From the NCBI GenBank assembly GCA_034927285.1, contig JAYFQF010000051.1, positions 1-29,039 on the forward strand: 29,039 bases of DNA, in the 5' to 3' direction. Source of the DNA: JAYFQF01 sp034927285 (GTDB taxonomy: Bacteria; Bacillota; Peptococcia; DRI-13; UBA5745). The notes beneath the pieces were generated by a model. The model did not search any database. It saw only the letters and a program-made list of their open reading frames with translations, and was not told the DNA's origin. A program made the translations under genes and the position numbers. Below, in pieces: positions 1 through 7,959 of this stretch (its first letter is position 1; the number at the start of each line of letters is the position of its first letter).

Positions 1-92
1 GGGCTGATGTGGGCCATGGCCTGTGGCTTATAGGAGCCCGTCAGACGTGCGTGCAGCTGTTCCGCGTGCAGTACATCGGTATTGAATTTCAT
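1..92 (-). CDS. N-terminus of an unidentified protein, cut by the window edge
   Basis: An open frame starts at an ATG (complement of 90-92) and runs off the left edge without a stop, giving about 30 residues beginning MKFNTDVLHAEQLHARLTGS. A good ribosome binding site (AAGGAGAGG) lies 6-7 bases upstream of this ATG. It is the last visible gene of the minus-strand run, about 110 bases after the EamA gene, so it is probably in the same transcription unit. I do not recognise the family from so short a piece. The start MKFNT is seen in some PLP-dependent sulfur amino acid enzymes, but that is too little for a call. Confidence 0.55.
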   Translation of the reverse strand, partial: MKFNTDVLHAEQLHARLTGSYKPQAMAHIS

Positions 93-205
93 CTTAATCC
101 TCTCCTTTTTCAGTTAAGCAATATAAAATCAAAAGAAGTTCCGGCTGATCATTTATAGGTTTGCGTTTCCACTGCAAGATGGCCTGGGATACCTGAATTT
201 TTTCA

Positions 206-1081
206 CTATGTCGTCTCATTTTGCCGGGCCGCGGCTTTTTTGTCGTTATAGATGCACCAAAGCGATATCGTGACAACGACCACGGCGCCGCCAATAAGGG
301 CAAATTTGCCCGGCGCTTCGCCGGCGAAGATGAACACCCATACGGGATTCAGCAGCGGATCCAGCGCCCCCAACAGGGAGCATGCCAGCGGCGGACAGTG
401 CTCTACCGCTTTTGCAAGCAAGAGATAAGGAATGCCAAGCTGAAAGATGCCAAGGATGAAAATATAAACGACCGGCAAAGCGGAAAGCTGCGGCTTTGTG
501 GCGACGGTAAACGGAATACCGACAAAAAAGGTCAGAGCGTTTGCAATTGTTATGGCGCTCATACGCTCCGCCTCCGCGCAGGAGCTGAGGCAGATATAAT
601 AACAGGCATAGGTTATTCCGGAACAAATGGCGATAAAATTACCAAACAGATTACCGGAATCCAACTCGTCCAGAAAAAACATGGATATGCCCAGAAGCGT
701 GACGGCAACCGCTGTTATGTCGGCTTTTGAAAAGCGTTTTCCCATGAACAGCGCAGAAATAATCACGATGAACACCGGATTGGTAAACTGCAGGACGATG
801 GCGTTGGCCGCAGTGGTGAGCTTATTTGATGTGCAAAACAGCATCATGGTAAGGTGGATGAAGATTCCGGTAACAAAGCTGCGCTTGTTCATGATGAACG
901 GTATTTTCTTTACGGCCAAATAGGCTGCCATGATACATCCCGCCAGCAGGCTGCGCCAGCCGGCTATCACGAAGCTGTTCCACGGGATCAGCTTGATGAA
1001 AATACCTGCGATGCTCCAAAGTCCGGAGCAGATCAGAAGCATGGATATGGCGGTGTTTTTTTGCCTGCGTGATTTTTCCAT
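206..1081 (-). CDS. EamA/DMT-family transporter (10-TM metabolite exporter)
   Basis: This 291-residue, very hydrophobic protein has about ten membrane segments arranged as two repeated halves, the usual length and layout of the drug/metabolite transporter (DMT, EamA) superfamily. The N-terminal half contains FVIAGWRSLLAG and an AIVLQFTNPVFIVIISALFMGKRF stretch typical of the end of EamA repeat 1. The second half ends with LLGALDPLLNPVWVFIFAGE. Family members export amino acids, their derivatives or other small metabolites across the inner membrane. The start ATG has only a modest AAGG sequence upstream. The gene follows the PLP lyase after about 100 bases holding a strong hairpin, so a role in exporting a product of that enzyme is an inference from context. 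The substrate cannot be read from sequence. Confidence 0.88.
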   Translation of the reverse strand: MEKSRRQKNTAISMLLICSGLWSIAGIFIKLIPWNSFVIAGWRSLLAGCIMAAYLAVKKIPFIMNKRSFVTGIFIHLTMMLFCTSNKLTTAANAIVLQFTNPVFIVIISALFMGKRFSKADITAVAVTLLGISMFFLDELDSGNLFGNFIAICSGITYACYYICLSSCAEAERMSAITIANALTFFVGIPFTVATKPQLSALPVVYIFILGIFQLGIPYLLLAKAVEHCPPLACSLLGALDPLLNPVWVFIFAGEAPGKFALIGGAVVVVTISLWCIYNDKKAAARQNETT

Positions 1082-1119
1082 TGACCTTAACCCTCAGTGT
1101 GCAACGATGAAACACTTGC

Positions 1120-1159
1120 CCGGGAGTTCCTGCTCATTATGGAGGGCAGGAACTCCCGG
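1120..1159. terminator. 14-bp stem hairpin between PLP lyase and EamA genes
   Basis: A perfect 14-base inverted repeat (CCGGGAGTTCCTGC at 1120-1133 and its complement at 1146-1159) has a 12-base loop and sits between the two minus-strand genes. Neither side has a clear run of T, so it may be a processing or attenuation hairpin that lowers EamA expression rather than a full intrinsic terminator. Confidence 0.55.
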
Positions 1160-1182
1160 TTATAGAACATGACTGTTTTCGG

Positions 1183-2385
1183 CTACTCCTTGTAAGCCTT
1201 TTCCAGAGCCTGCTCCAGGTCCGTTACCAGATCCTGGGCATCCTCAATACCGACGGAGATGCGCAGCATGCCGTCGCTGATTCCGATGGCGTGACGCTCT
1301 TCGGGAGTTAAGTTATCATGAGAAGAGAAAGGCGGATAGGACATGGTTGTGCGATAGCCGCCCAGCGTCATTGCATAGTGGACCAGACGCAGAGATTGGA
1401 TAAATTTATTCATCTTATCCAGGTTATCCTCCAACTCAATGGTCAGCATACCGCCGAAATACTTGCCGCCGGTCTCTTTTACCGCAATTTCATGGTATGG
1501 GTTGGACTTCAGGCTGGGGTGGAATACGCGCTTGACATATGGATTTTTCTCCAGGGCGGCTGCGATTGCCGTTGCATTCTCAGACTGCTTATGTATACGC
1601 AGTTCCAGAGTACGGATGCCGCGCATGGTGAGCCAGGTATCGAATACGTTGGATTGGGTGCCCATCAGGATTTGCATATGATAAATTTTCTCAATCAATT
1701 CTTTTCTGCCTGTTACTGAGCCGCACAGGGCGTCAGAGTGTCCGTTTGCAAACTTTGTCAGGCTGTTGATCACTAAGTCTGCCCCCAGATTCAACGGGCG
1801 CACCAGAGCGCCGGTCATGAAGGTGTTATCTACAATCAGCAGGGCGCCGTTGGCGTGGGCGATATCGGCGACAGCCCTTAAATCAGGAACTGTGATAAGG
1901 GGATTTGACACGGTTTCCGTATACAGCATCGTAGTGTTGGGCTTAATGCCGGCCTTGACTTCTTCGATTTTTGTAAAGTCGATAAAATCAGTGGTTACGC
2001 CGTATTTTCCTACGATGTCGGTGAAAATCTCCAGCGTCTCGCCGTATAGGGTTTTGTCCGACAGGATGTGGTCCCCGACTTTGCAGTTGGCAATGATGGC
2101 GGTACAAATAGCCGCCATGCCGCAGTTAAAGCCCTCAGAGGCCTCGCCGCCTTCAATATTGCTCATCAGCCTGCTTAAGGCTGAACGGTTTGGATTGGAG
2201 TTGCGATTGTAACAATGCCCTTTCTGTTTATAGCGTTCCAGTAAATCGTTGAGGTCATGAACATTATGTGCTGTGGACATATGGATCGGCAGAGCTTCGG
2301 GATGATCGCAAGGCTCTTCAAAATAGGCGCCGGCCTCCAGAATCTGCGTGCCGAATGCCATTTTTTCATCAAAATCGTTAAACAT
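1183..2385 (-). CDS. PLP-dependent Cys/Met metabolism (trans-sulfuration family) lyase
   Basis: This 400-residue protein belongs to the fold-type I family of cystathionine gamma-synthase, cystathionine lyases, O-acetylhomoserine sulfhydrylase and methionine gamma-lyase. Visible landmarks are Tyr59/Arg61 in the CYNRNSNPNRSAL stretch (phosphate-binding residues from the neighbouring subunit), Tyr114 in LYGETLE, Asp186 in VDNTF, and the PLP lysine Lys211 in INSLTKFANGHSD. The position occupied by the catalytic cysteine in methionine gamma-lyases (YGCT) is Glu116 here (YGET), so it should not be called a methionine gamma-lyase by default. The reaction is probably beta- or gamma-elimination at a sulfur amino acid or conjugate. 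The start ATG has a strong GAGGAGG site. It follows the deacylase gene by 95 bases within the peptide-transporter operon, which suggests it acts on an imported substrate. Confidence 0.88.
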   Translation of the reverse strand: MFNDFDEKMAFGTQILEAGAYFEEPCDHPEALPIHMSTAHNVHDLNDLLERYKQKGHCYNRNSNPNRSALSRLMSNIEGGEASEGFNCGMAAICTAIIANCKVGDHILSDKTLYGETLEIFTDIVGKYGVTTDFIDFTKIEEVKAGIKPNTTMLYTETVSNPLITVPDLRAVADIAHANGALLIVDNTFMTGALVRPLNLGADLVINSLTKFANGHSDALCGSVTGRKELIEKIYHMQILMGTQSNVFDTWLTMRGIRTLELRIHKQSENATAIAAALEKNPYVKRVFHPSLKSNPYHEIAVKETGGKYFGGMLTIELEDNLDKMNKFIQSLRLVHYAMTLGGYRTTMSYPPFSSHDNLTPEERHAIGISDGMLRISVGIEDAQDLVTDLEQALEKAYKE

Positions 2386-2458
2386 ATTGCGTGCCTCCTC
2401 TAAACCTTAAGTATAGTTGTGATATTCCCTCTGATGCACGAGCAAAAGGGGGGATAAT

Positions 2459-2479
2459 GCCAAATAATTGTAATTTGGC
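2459..2479. other. Small hairpin after the deacylase gene
   Basis: GCCAAAT and ATTTGGC form a 7-base stem with a 7-base loop immediately after the stop codon of the deacylase gene (minus strand). The flank on the minus strand is only mildly T-rich, so it is at most a weak attenuator. Confidence 0.3.
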
Positions 2480-2480
2480 T

Positions 2481-3422
2481 TTATTCCTTGTGGATCGCCA
2501 GATCAAGGACGAAATCATCCTCGAACATGGCTGGGTTATGCGTTATGTACATAATCTTTCCCGCCGAGGGAGACCTGACATCGGCCAAATGGTTGCCGAA
2601 ATAGTCCTCTACCCGGCCGATGATCTGGTCTTTCTTCAGATAATCTCCTGGCTGGACGTCACAATAGAAAATGCCGCGCTCTGGAACACCGACTTCGTCA
2701 AATCCGTCAAAGAACTCTATATTCCTGGGCTCGTCAGCCTTTCCGGCCAGGATGCCAAAGTGGCGCAGAACATTTTTGATGCCGTAGAGATGTCCTTCCA
2801 CAGACTGGCGATCCAGCATGCCATGTTCACCGATCTCCAGCAGGGCGGCGGGGATGCCGTGGCGCTGGGAATTTTCATAATTGAGGCCGGCATAGGGTTT
2901 CGATAAATCCGCCCTGGGGGTAATGACATGGGGCACTCCATAGTAAAGGCCGATTTCACGGGACTTCTGATCCACTTCTTCACTGATCCCGCGGCAGCAT
3001 TCGGCAAAGGGCGTCAGCGTCTCAATCAGATCCCCGCAGTGAAGGTCCAGATGTAAATCCCCCTTTGAGATGATATCGCGGAACAGGTAGTAGACCATAC
3101 GCTCGGTATATGAGCCGTCTTCCCTGCCCGGGAAGAGACGGTTGGGGTTTTTGCCGTCCACCGGCGTGACGAACATGGTACGGCCTTCAAAAGCTCTCAC
3201 GTTGCTTACTGTTACGATGGTGACAGTACCGGATACCTCGGCGGGCTCCACCGCCCGAAAAAACTCGATTGCGGCGGCAATTGGCGGATACTCCGCGCCG
3301 TGCAGGCCAGCTGTGATCACAGCGTGCGGCCCCGGCTTGTCGCCGGTGACCGTTGCCACCGGAAACAAAATCTCCTGTCCTTCCGTACTTTGATACTTGA
3401 GCATTTTTTCTTGTTTAGGCAT
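2481..3422 (-). CDS. Succinylglutamate desuccinylase/aspartoacylase-family zinc hydrolase
   Basis: This 313-residue cytoplasmic protein (no signal peptide) belongs to the AstE/AspA branch of the M14-like zinc hydrolases, which remove acyl groups from N-acyl amino acids. Zinc ligands are visible as His41 and Glu44 in GLHGAEYPP and His128 in LDLHCGD. The substrate-binding NPNRLFPG motif is at 92-99, and the probable catalytic Glu196 is in ALLEIGEHG. Residues from about 220 form the C-terminal beta domain usual in this family. The start ATG has a clear AAAGGAG site. It lies directly downstream of the binding-protein gene and upstream of the PLP lyase, so the simplest reading is that it frees an amino acid from an imported N-acyl compound. 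The acyl group and the amino acid are unknown. Confidence 0.87.
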   Translation of the reverse strand: MPKQEKMLKYQSTEGQEILFPVATVTGDKPGPHAVITAGLHGAEYPPIAAAIEFFRAVEPAEVSGTVTIVTVSNVRAFEGRTMFVTPVDGKNPNRLFPGREDGSYTERMVYYLFRDIISKGDLHLDLHCGDLIETLTPFAECCRGISEEVDQKSREIGLYYGVPHVITPRADLSKPYAGLNYENSQRHGIPAALLEIGEHGMLDRQSVEGHLYGIKNVLRHFGILAGKADEPRNIEFFDGFDEVGVPERGIFYCDVQPGDYLKKDQIIGRVEDYFGNHLADVRSPSAGKIMYITHNPAMFEDDFVLDLAIHKE

Positions 3423-3463
3423 AAATCTCCTTTCTTGTTTCTCCTGGTTAAGTAATATACTGG

Positions 3464-3492
3464 AAAGCGTTCGCTTTATAAATAAACGCTTT
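3464..3492. other. Hairpin between binding-protein and deacylase genes
   Basis: AAAGCGTT at 3464-3471 pairs perfectly with AACGCTTT at 3485-3492, just after the stop of the binding-protein gene on the minus strand. Such hairpins commonly stabilise binding-protein mRNA or reduce read-through. There is no strong T run, so the role is inferred. Confidence 0.35.
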
Positions 3493-3495
3493 TTC

Positions 3496-5013
3496 TCAGC
3501 CGATGGTCAGCAGGCGAATCTGGTTTGCGCCGCTTGGATTAATCCGGAAGCCGTTGATATTGCTCTTCATCGCTACGCTGGTGAAGGGATAGTAAGTGGT
3601 GATATAAGGAGTATCCGCGGCGATGATTTTATAGATCTCCTCATAAACCTTCAGGCGATCCTTCTCATCAAATTTGGTGCGCGCCTCGGCCAGCAGCCGG
3701 TCAACCTCCGGATTGTTGTAGAAAGCGTCGTTGCCCTCGTAGGCGGTGCAGGAGGAATCATACATGCCGTACAGAGTATAGTAAGCATCGCAGGAGTCGG
3801 TAGTCCAGCGTTCATAAATCAGGTCGTGTTCGCCATCGTTCAGACGGGAAAGCAAAGAACCGTACTCCAGAATCTCAATGTCGGCGGTTACGTTAATTTG
3901 GTCCAGCTGGTTCTGGATGATGTTGCAGGCCTCGATGCGCAGGGTGTCATCACTGGTCCACAGCTTGCAGGTAAAACCGTCGGCATAGCCCGCCTCGGCC
4001 AGCAGGGCTTTGGCGGCCTCAAGGTTCTGCCCGATGGGCTTTTGGATATCGGAATAGCCGACACAGATGGGCGGGATGATGATGGCGGCGGGGGAGCCGT
4101 AGCCGTAGGCAACCGCATCCGCCAGGGCTTGCTTATCTACAGCCAGTTCCAAGGCTTGGCGGACTCTCACATCAGACAGGGGGCCGTCCTTAGCCGTGTT
4201 GATTGTCAGCATCATACAGGCCATGGATTCCTCGTTGAGGACCTTCAGAGAATCATCTTTTTCGATCTTGGAAATGTCGTTGGGGGAGATATCGTAAGCG
4301 ATATCGATCTCTCCGTTCTCCAGAGCGATCAGGCGCTGAGAATTTTCAGGCATTATCTTGAACGTCAGCTCTTTTACCTCGGGGGCGCCCAAAAAGTAGT
4401 TCTCATTCGCCTTGAAAATGATGGAGTCGCCGGGGTTCCACGATACCAACTCATAGGCGCCGGAGCCGATGGGATTCAGGGAAAAAGCACTCTCGTCTGC
4501 TTCAACAGCACTTTTGGGTACGATGCCGGTATAAGGGATAGTGAAGTGGGCCATGATTGGGCCAAAGGGTTCCTTGGTATGTACAGCTACGGTATACTCG
4601 TCCAAAGCTTCCGCATAGTCGACAAAATCCAGGGAATAAGCCACATAGTATGAGTTGATAACACGATCGATAGTGAAGACTACGTCTTCGGCGGTCAGTT
4701 TGTCTCCGTTGGAGAAAGTAATATCGTCCCGCAGATGGAACACGGTGGTCAAATCATCCGTCTGTTCCCAACTCTTAGCGATATGGGGAACAATATCGTG
4801 GTTTTCATCCATCAGGACAAGGGTGTCAAACATGTTGCCGTAAACGGCCACGGAGCCGAGTTCATTGCTCAACTGCGGATCCAGTGCGGAAACGTCGGCG
4901 GACAGGCCGACGACTATGCCGGCGGTTGCGGCATCACCGCCGGGGGAACCGCCGCAAGCGGCTATAGACAGGATCATCGCCAGCGTAAGGAAACAAACAA
5001 AAAGCTTTTTCAT
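3496..5013 (-). CDS. Peptide/nickel-type ABC transporter substrate-binding lipoprotein (SBP family 5)
   Basis: This protein of about 505 residues matches the DppA/OppA family 5 binding proteins in length and order of motifs. After the mature N-terminus come GLSADVSALDPQLSNELGSV, WEQTDDLTTVFHLRDDITFSNGD and later AFSLNPIGSGAYELVSWNPGD, all characteristic of the fold. The N-terminus is a lipoprotein signal, MKKLFVCFLTLAMILSIAAC, with the lipidated Cys20. I chose the ATG at 5013 because AAAGGAG lies about 8 bases upstream. A longer frame from a TTG at 5031 would place that site inside the gene. It captures the substrate outside the membrane for the two permeases upstream in the same operon. The ligand cannot be read from sequence: family 5 proteins bind peptides, nickel, sugars or opine-like compounds. 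Confidence 0.93.
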   Translation of the reverse strand: MKKLFVCFLTLAMILSIAACGGSPGGDAATAGIVVGLSADVSALDPQLSNELGSVAVYGNMFDTLVLMDENHDIVPHIAKSWEQTDDLTTVFHLRDDITFSNGDKLTAEDVVFTIDRVINSYYVAYSLDFVDYAEALDEYTVAVHTKEPFGPIMAHFTIPYTGIVPKSAVEADESAFSLNPIGSGAYELVSWNPGDSIIFKANENYFLGAPEVKELTFKIMPENSQRLIALENGEIDIAYDISPNDISKIEKDDSLKVLNEESMACMMLTINTAKDGPLSDVRVRQALELAVDKQALADAVAYGYGSPAAIIIPPICVGYSDIQKPIGQNLEAAKALLAEAGYADGFTCKLWTSDDTLRIEACNIIQNQLDQINVTADIEILEYGSLLSRLNDGEHDLIYERWTTDSCDAYYTLYGMYDSSCTAYEGNDAFYNNPEVDRLLAEARTKFDEKDRLKVYEEIYKIIAADTPYITTYYPFTSVAMKSNINGFRINPSGANQIRLLTIG

Positions 5014-5047
5014 ATAGTTTTCTCCTTTCAAGTCTTGTCACTTCTTT

Positions 5048-6034
5048 TTAGCTGTCCATAGGTTTTGCAAACTGCTGACAGGAGACAAAATGGCCTGGCT
5101 CGACCTCAGTCAGCCTGTAGGGTCTGTTTCGACACTCATCGTTGACCCAGGCGCACCTCTTGGCAAATCGGCAGCCGGCAGGCGGCTCAATCGGGGAGGT
5201 CAGTTCACCGCTCAAATCTATTCGCTTTACGCTGTAATCCGGATCCGCCACGGGAATCGCGGAGAGCAAGGCCTTGGTATAGGGGTGAACCGGGTTTTTG
5301 AATAACTGTTTGGCCGGACACTTTTCTACGATTTCTCCAAGGTACATTACAACAATGTCGTTGGACAAATGCTTCACTACTGACAGATCATGGGTGATAA
5401 ACAGATAAGTGATGCCCAACTGCTTCTGCAGATCCTGCATCAGGTTCAGCACCTGCGCCTGGATCGACACATCCAGTGCTGAAACGGGTTCGTCGCAGAC
5501 GATAAATTTCGGATCTACCGCCAGGGCCCGGGCGATACCGATACGCTGGCGGCGGCCGCCGTCCAGCTCATGGGGATAGGCGTTTACCAGCCTTGAGGCC
5601 AGCCCTACCAGATCCATCATTTTCTGAACATGGCGGTTCAGCTCTTCGCGCTGCTTACCGGTGTATATTTTATGGATCAGGAGCGGCTCTTTGATGGCTT
5701 CACTGACCGTCATGCGGGGATTCAACGATGAATAGGGATCCTGAAAAATTATCTGCATCCGGGTTCGCATGGCCTTCATCTCGGACTGCTTCAGCTGGGT
5801 CACGTCCACGCCGTCGAAGATCACCTGGCCGGAAGTAGGTTCGTGCAGACGGAGAATCGCCCGGCCCATAGTCGACTTGCCGCAGCCGGATTCGCCTACG
5901 ACGCCCAGAGTCTCGCCTTCTTTGATCGTAAATGTCACATCGTCCACTGCATGGAGCTTACCCGCCGGGGTATCGAAATACTTCTTCAGGCGCCTTACAA
6001 TCAGCTGATCTTTTTTTATGCCCATTTCACTCAT
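5048..6034 (-). CDS. Oligopeptide/dipeptide ABC transporter ATP-binding protein (OppF/DppF type)
   Basis: This 328-residue ATPase has Walker A GESGCGKST (47-55), a Q-loop at IIFQDPYSSLNPRMT, Walker B FIVCDEP followed by SALDVSIQAQVL, and the H-loop in FITHDLS. The ABC signature is LDGGRRQR (157-164) instead of the usual SGGQ(R/M)QR. The C-terminal part has the cysteine-containing oligopeptide-transporter extension (CRFAKRCAW...FVSC). It pairs with the OppD-type ATPase gene that it overlaps by 8 bases, and together they would power import through the two permeases. The unusual signature is conserved in frame and the rest is intact, so it looks functional. I recall similar LDGGRRQR signatures in some Clostridia homologues but cannot confirm that here. 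Confidence 0.93.
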   Translation of the reverse strand: MSEMGIKKDQLIVRRLKKYFDTPAGKLHAVDDVTFTIKEGETLGVVGESGCGKSTMGRAILRLHEPTSGQVIFDGVDVTQLKQSEMKAMRTRMQIIFQDPYSSLNPRMTVSEAIKEPLLIHKIYTGKQREELNRHVQKMMDLVGLASRLVNAYPHELDGGRRQRIGIARALAVDPKFIVCDEPVSALDVSIQAQVLNLMQDLQKQLGITYLFITHDLSVVKHLSNDIVVMYLGEIVEKCPAKQLFKNPVHPYTKALLSAIPVADPDYSVKRIDLSGELTSPIEPPAGCRFAKRCAWVNDECRNRPYRLTEVEPGHFVSCQQFAKPMDS

Positions 6035-7022
6035 CTGCCTCCCTGTTTTCTTCCGGCCTGGTTAAGTGGCACCTGACCAGATGGCCCGGCTCGATCTCCC
6101 GCATGGCGGGATGCTGCCGGTGGCACAGATCGCAGGCCTGCCGGCAGCGCGGCGCAAAATAGCACCCCTTTGGCAGCCTTGTGGGATCCGGCATCAAACC
6201 TTCAATGGGCTTCAGCCTGTCCACGTTCTCGTTGAGTTTGGGCACAGAGCCAAGCAAGCCGACGGTATACGGGTGAGAGGTCCTTTTATAAATCTGCTGC
6301 ACATCGCCAAATTCCACGATTTCGCCGGCATATACGATAGCCACATGATCACAGTTTTGCGCGACCACGCCCAGGTCATGGGTAATCAGCAAAACCGAGG
6401 TGCCGTTTCTGTCCCGCAATTCCCGGATCATGTCCAGAATCTGGGCCTGAATGGTCACATCCAGTGCCGTCGTGGGTTCATCGGCCAAAAGCAGGTCAGG
6501 GTTGCAGGCCATAGCAATAGCGATAATAACGCGCTGCTTCATGCCGCCGGAGAACTGATAAGGATAATCTCCGCCCCGCTTAGCGGGAATGCCCACCATT
6601 TCAAGCATTTGATGTGCTTTTTTTATGGATTCTGCCACGCTGATGTGTGCATGGTTTTCGATAACTTCCGCAATCTGCTTCTCCACGGTGATGACCGGAT
6701 TGAGGGAAGTCATGGGGTCCTGGAAGATCATGGAGATCTGCTTGCCGCGCACATCGCGCATTTCCAATTCCGTCAGCTGCAGCAGATTCTGCCCCATATA
6801 ATAAATCTCGCCGCTCTTTACGCTGCCGGGCGGACAGGAAATCAGGCGCATGATCGCTTTCGCCAGCGTAGTCTTGCCGGCTCCCGTCTCACCGACAACG
6901 CCCAGCGTACTGCCTTTTTCCATGGAAAGATTCAGATCATTGACAGCCTTGACAACTCCGTCGGAGGTTTCAAAATAAACCTTGAGGTTTTTAATTTCCA
7001 ATACTTTATCCAAGATATACAC
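6027..7022 (-). CDS. Oligopeptide/dipeptide ABC transporter ATP-binding protein (OppD/DppD type)
   Basis: This ATPase of about 331 residues has Walker A GETGAGKT (44-51), the Q-loop MIFQDPMTSLNPV, a canonical signature FSGGMKQR, Walker B LLLADEPTTALDVTIQAQIL and the H-loop LITHDLG. The C-terminal cysteine cluster (CYFAPRCRQACDLC) matches the oligopeptide-transporter C-terminal extension. The first possible start is a GTG at 7022. However, GGTGAGG lies 8 bases before a TTG at 7013 (DKVLEIKN), which may be the real start. The gene begins right after the stop of the upstream permease and overlaps the next ATPase gene by 8 bases, consistent with translational coupling and a DppBCDF-type heteromeric importer. 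Confidence 0.93.
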   Translation of the reverse strand: MYILDKVLEIKNLKVYFETSDGVVKAVNDLNLSMEKGSTLGVVGETGAGKTTLAKAIMRLISCPPGSVKSGEIYYMGQNLLQLTELEMRDVRGKQISMIFQDPMTSLNPVITVEKQIAEVIENHAHISVAESIKKAHQMLEMVGIPAKRGGDYPYQFSGGMKQRVIIAIAMACNPDLLLADEPTTALDVTIQAQILDMIRELRDRNGTSVLLITHDLGVVAQNCDHVAIVYAGEIVEFGDVQQIYKRTSHPYTVGLLGSVPKLNENVDRLKPIEGLMPDPTRLPKGCYFAPRCRQACDLCHRQHPAMREIEPGHLVRCHLTRPEENREADE

Positions 7023-7023
7023 C

Positions 7024-7959
7024 TCACCGTTTCATATTCGGATCCAGCGCATCCCGGATGCCGTCGCCGAACAGGTTAAGGGACAGAACCGTCGTCATGA
7101 TCCCCAAACCGGGGATCACCGTAACATGCCAGGCATCCCGGATATAGTTGCGGGCGCCGTTTAGCATTGCGCCCCATTCAGGCGTGGGCGGCTGTATCCC
7201 CATGCCGATGAAAGACAGGCCGGCAATGTTCAAAATCGCATTTGCCACGCTGAGGGAGAATTGCACAATGATGGGAGCGAAACAATTGGGGATGATGTAT
7301 TTTATCAAGATACGCGCGCTGCTGGCGCCGGAAGCTCGTCCGGCTTCCACAAAATCGCGGTCCTTCACTGTCATCACCTGCGCTCGCATTATTCGTGCAA
7401 AACCAGGTATTTCCGGTATCCCTATCGACAGGGCCAGATTGACCAGGCCGGAATTCAAAGCGGACGCGATGGCAATCGCCAACAGCATATACGGGATTGC
7501 CAGCAGGATGTCCATTATGCGCATGAGGACGTTGTCCAATATGCCGCCGTGGAATCCGGAGACAGCGCCGATCAGACCGCCAATAAAAGTGGCAAACAGG
7601 ATTGAGGCCATGCCCATAGACAGAGAGTAGCGAATGCCCCATACCATACGGATCAAAATGTCGCGGCCATATTCGTCACAGCCGAAGATATGCTCCAGGC
7701 AGGGTTCCAGCAGCTTATTTTCAATGTTTTGCTTTACAACGTAGTCTTTATAAATACTGCCGGCAGTAGATAAATCAATCACAAGTGTCGCAAAGGAAAC
7801 CACAAGCAGAAAAACCAACACGTACATGCCCAGCATGGCGCTTTTGTTGCGCACGAAACGCATCTTAGCTTCCTGCCAAAGCGTGCGGCCCTGATACTCT
7901 GGGGAATCGGCAGGCTCAAGAACCGCACTGATTTGCTGTCTTCTTGTTAATAGCATCAT
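7024..7959 (-). CDS. Peptide-type ABC transporter permease (DppC/OppC type)
   Basis: This 311-residue membrane protein has a cytoplasmic N-terminal segment of about 45 residues, one membrane helix (MLGMYVLVFLLVVSFATLVI), an extracellular loop, and five further helices. This is the DppC/OppC topology. The coupling-helix EAA-type motif is EAGRASGASSARILIKYIIPN, facing the ATPases. Two adjacent ATG codons are possible. The second (7956) is better spaced from the GGGAGGT site, and the first overlaps the TGA stop of the upstream permease gene as ATGA, so the two genes are translationally coupled. It forms half of the membrane channel. Confidence 0.93.
   Translation of the reverse strand: MMLLTRRQQISAVLEPADSPEYQGRTLWQEAKMRFVRNKSAMLGMYVLVFLLVVSFATLVIDLSTAGSIYKDYVVKQNIENKLLEPCLEHIFGCDEYGRDILIRMVWGIRYSLSMGMASILFATFIGGLIGAVSGFHGGILDNVLMRIMDILLAIPYMLLAIAIASALNSGLVNLALSIGIPEIPGFARIMRAQVMTVKDRDFVEAGRASGASSARILIKYIIPNCFAPIIVQFSLSVANAILNIAGLSFIGMGIQPPTPEWGAMLNGARNYIRDAWHVTVIPGLGIMTTVLSLNLFGDGIRDALDPNMKR

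Noticed and set aside
3397..4653. 418-codon plus-strand open frame opposite the family 5 binding-protein gene
   Set aside because: It is a mirror frame of a well-supported gene with Gly/Asp/Val-rich translation and no domain. It is kept open by codon bias on the other strand.
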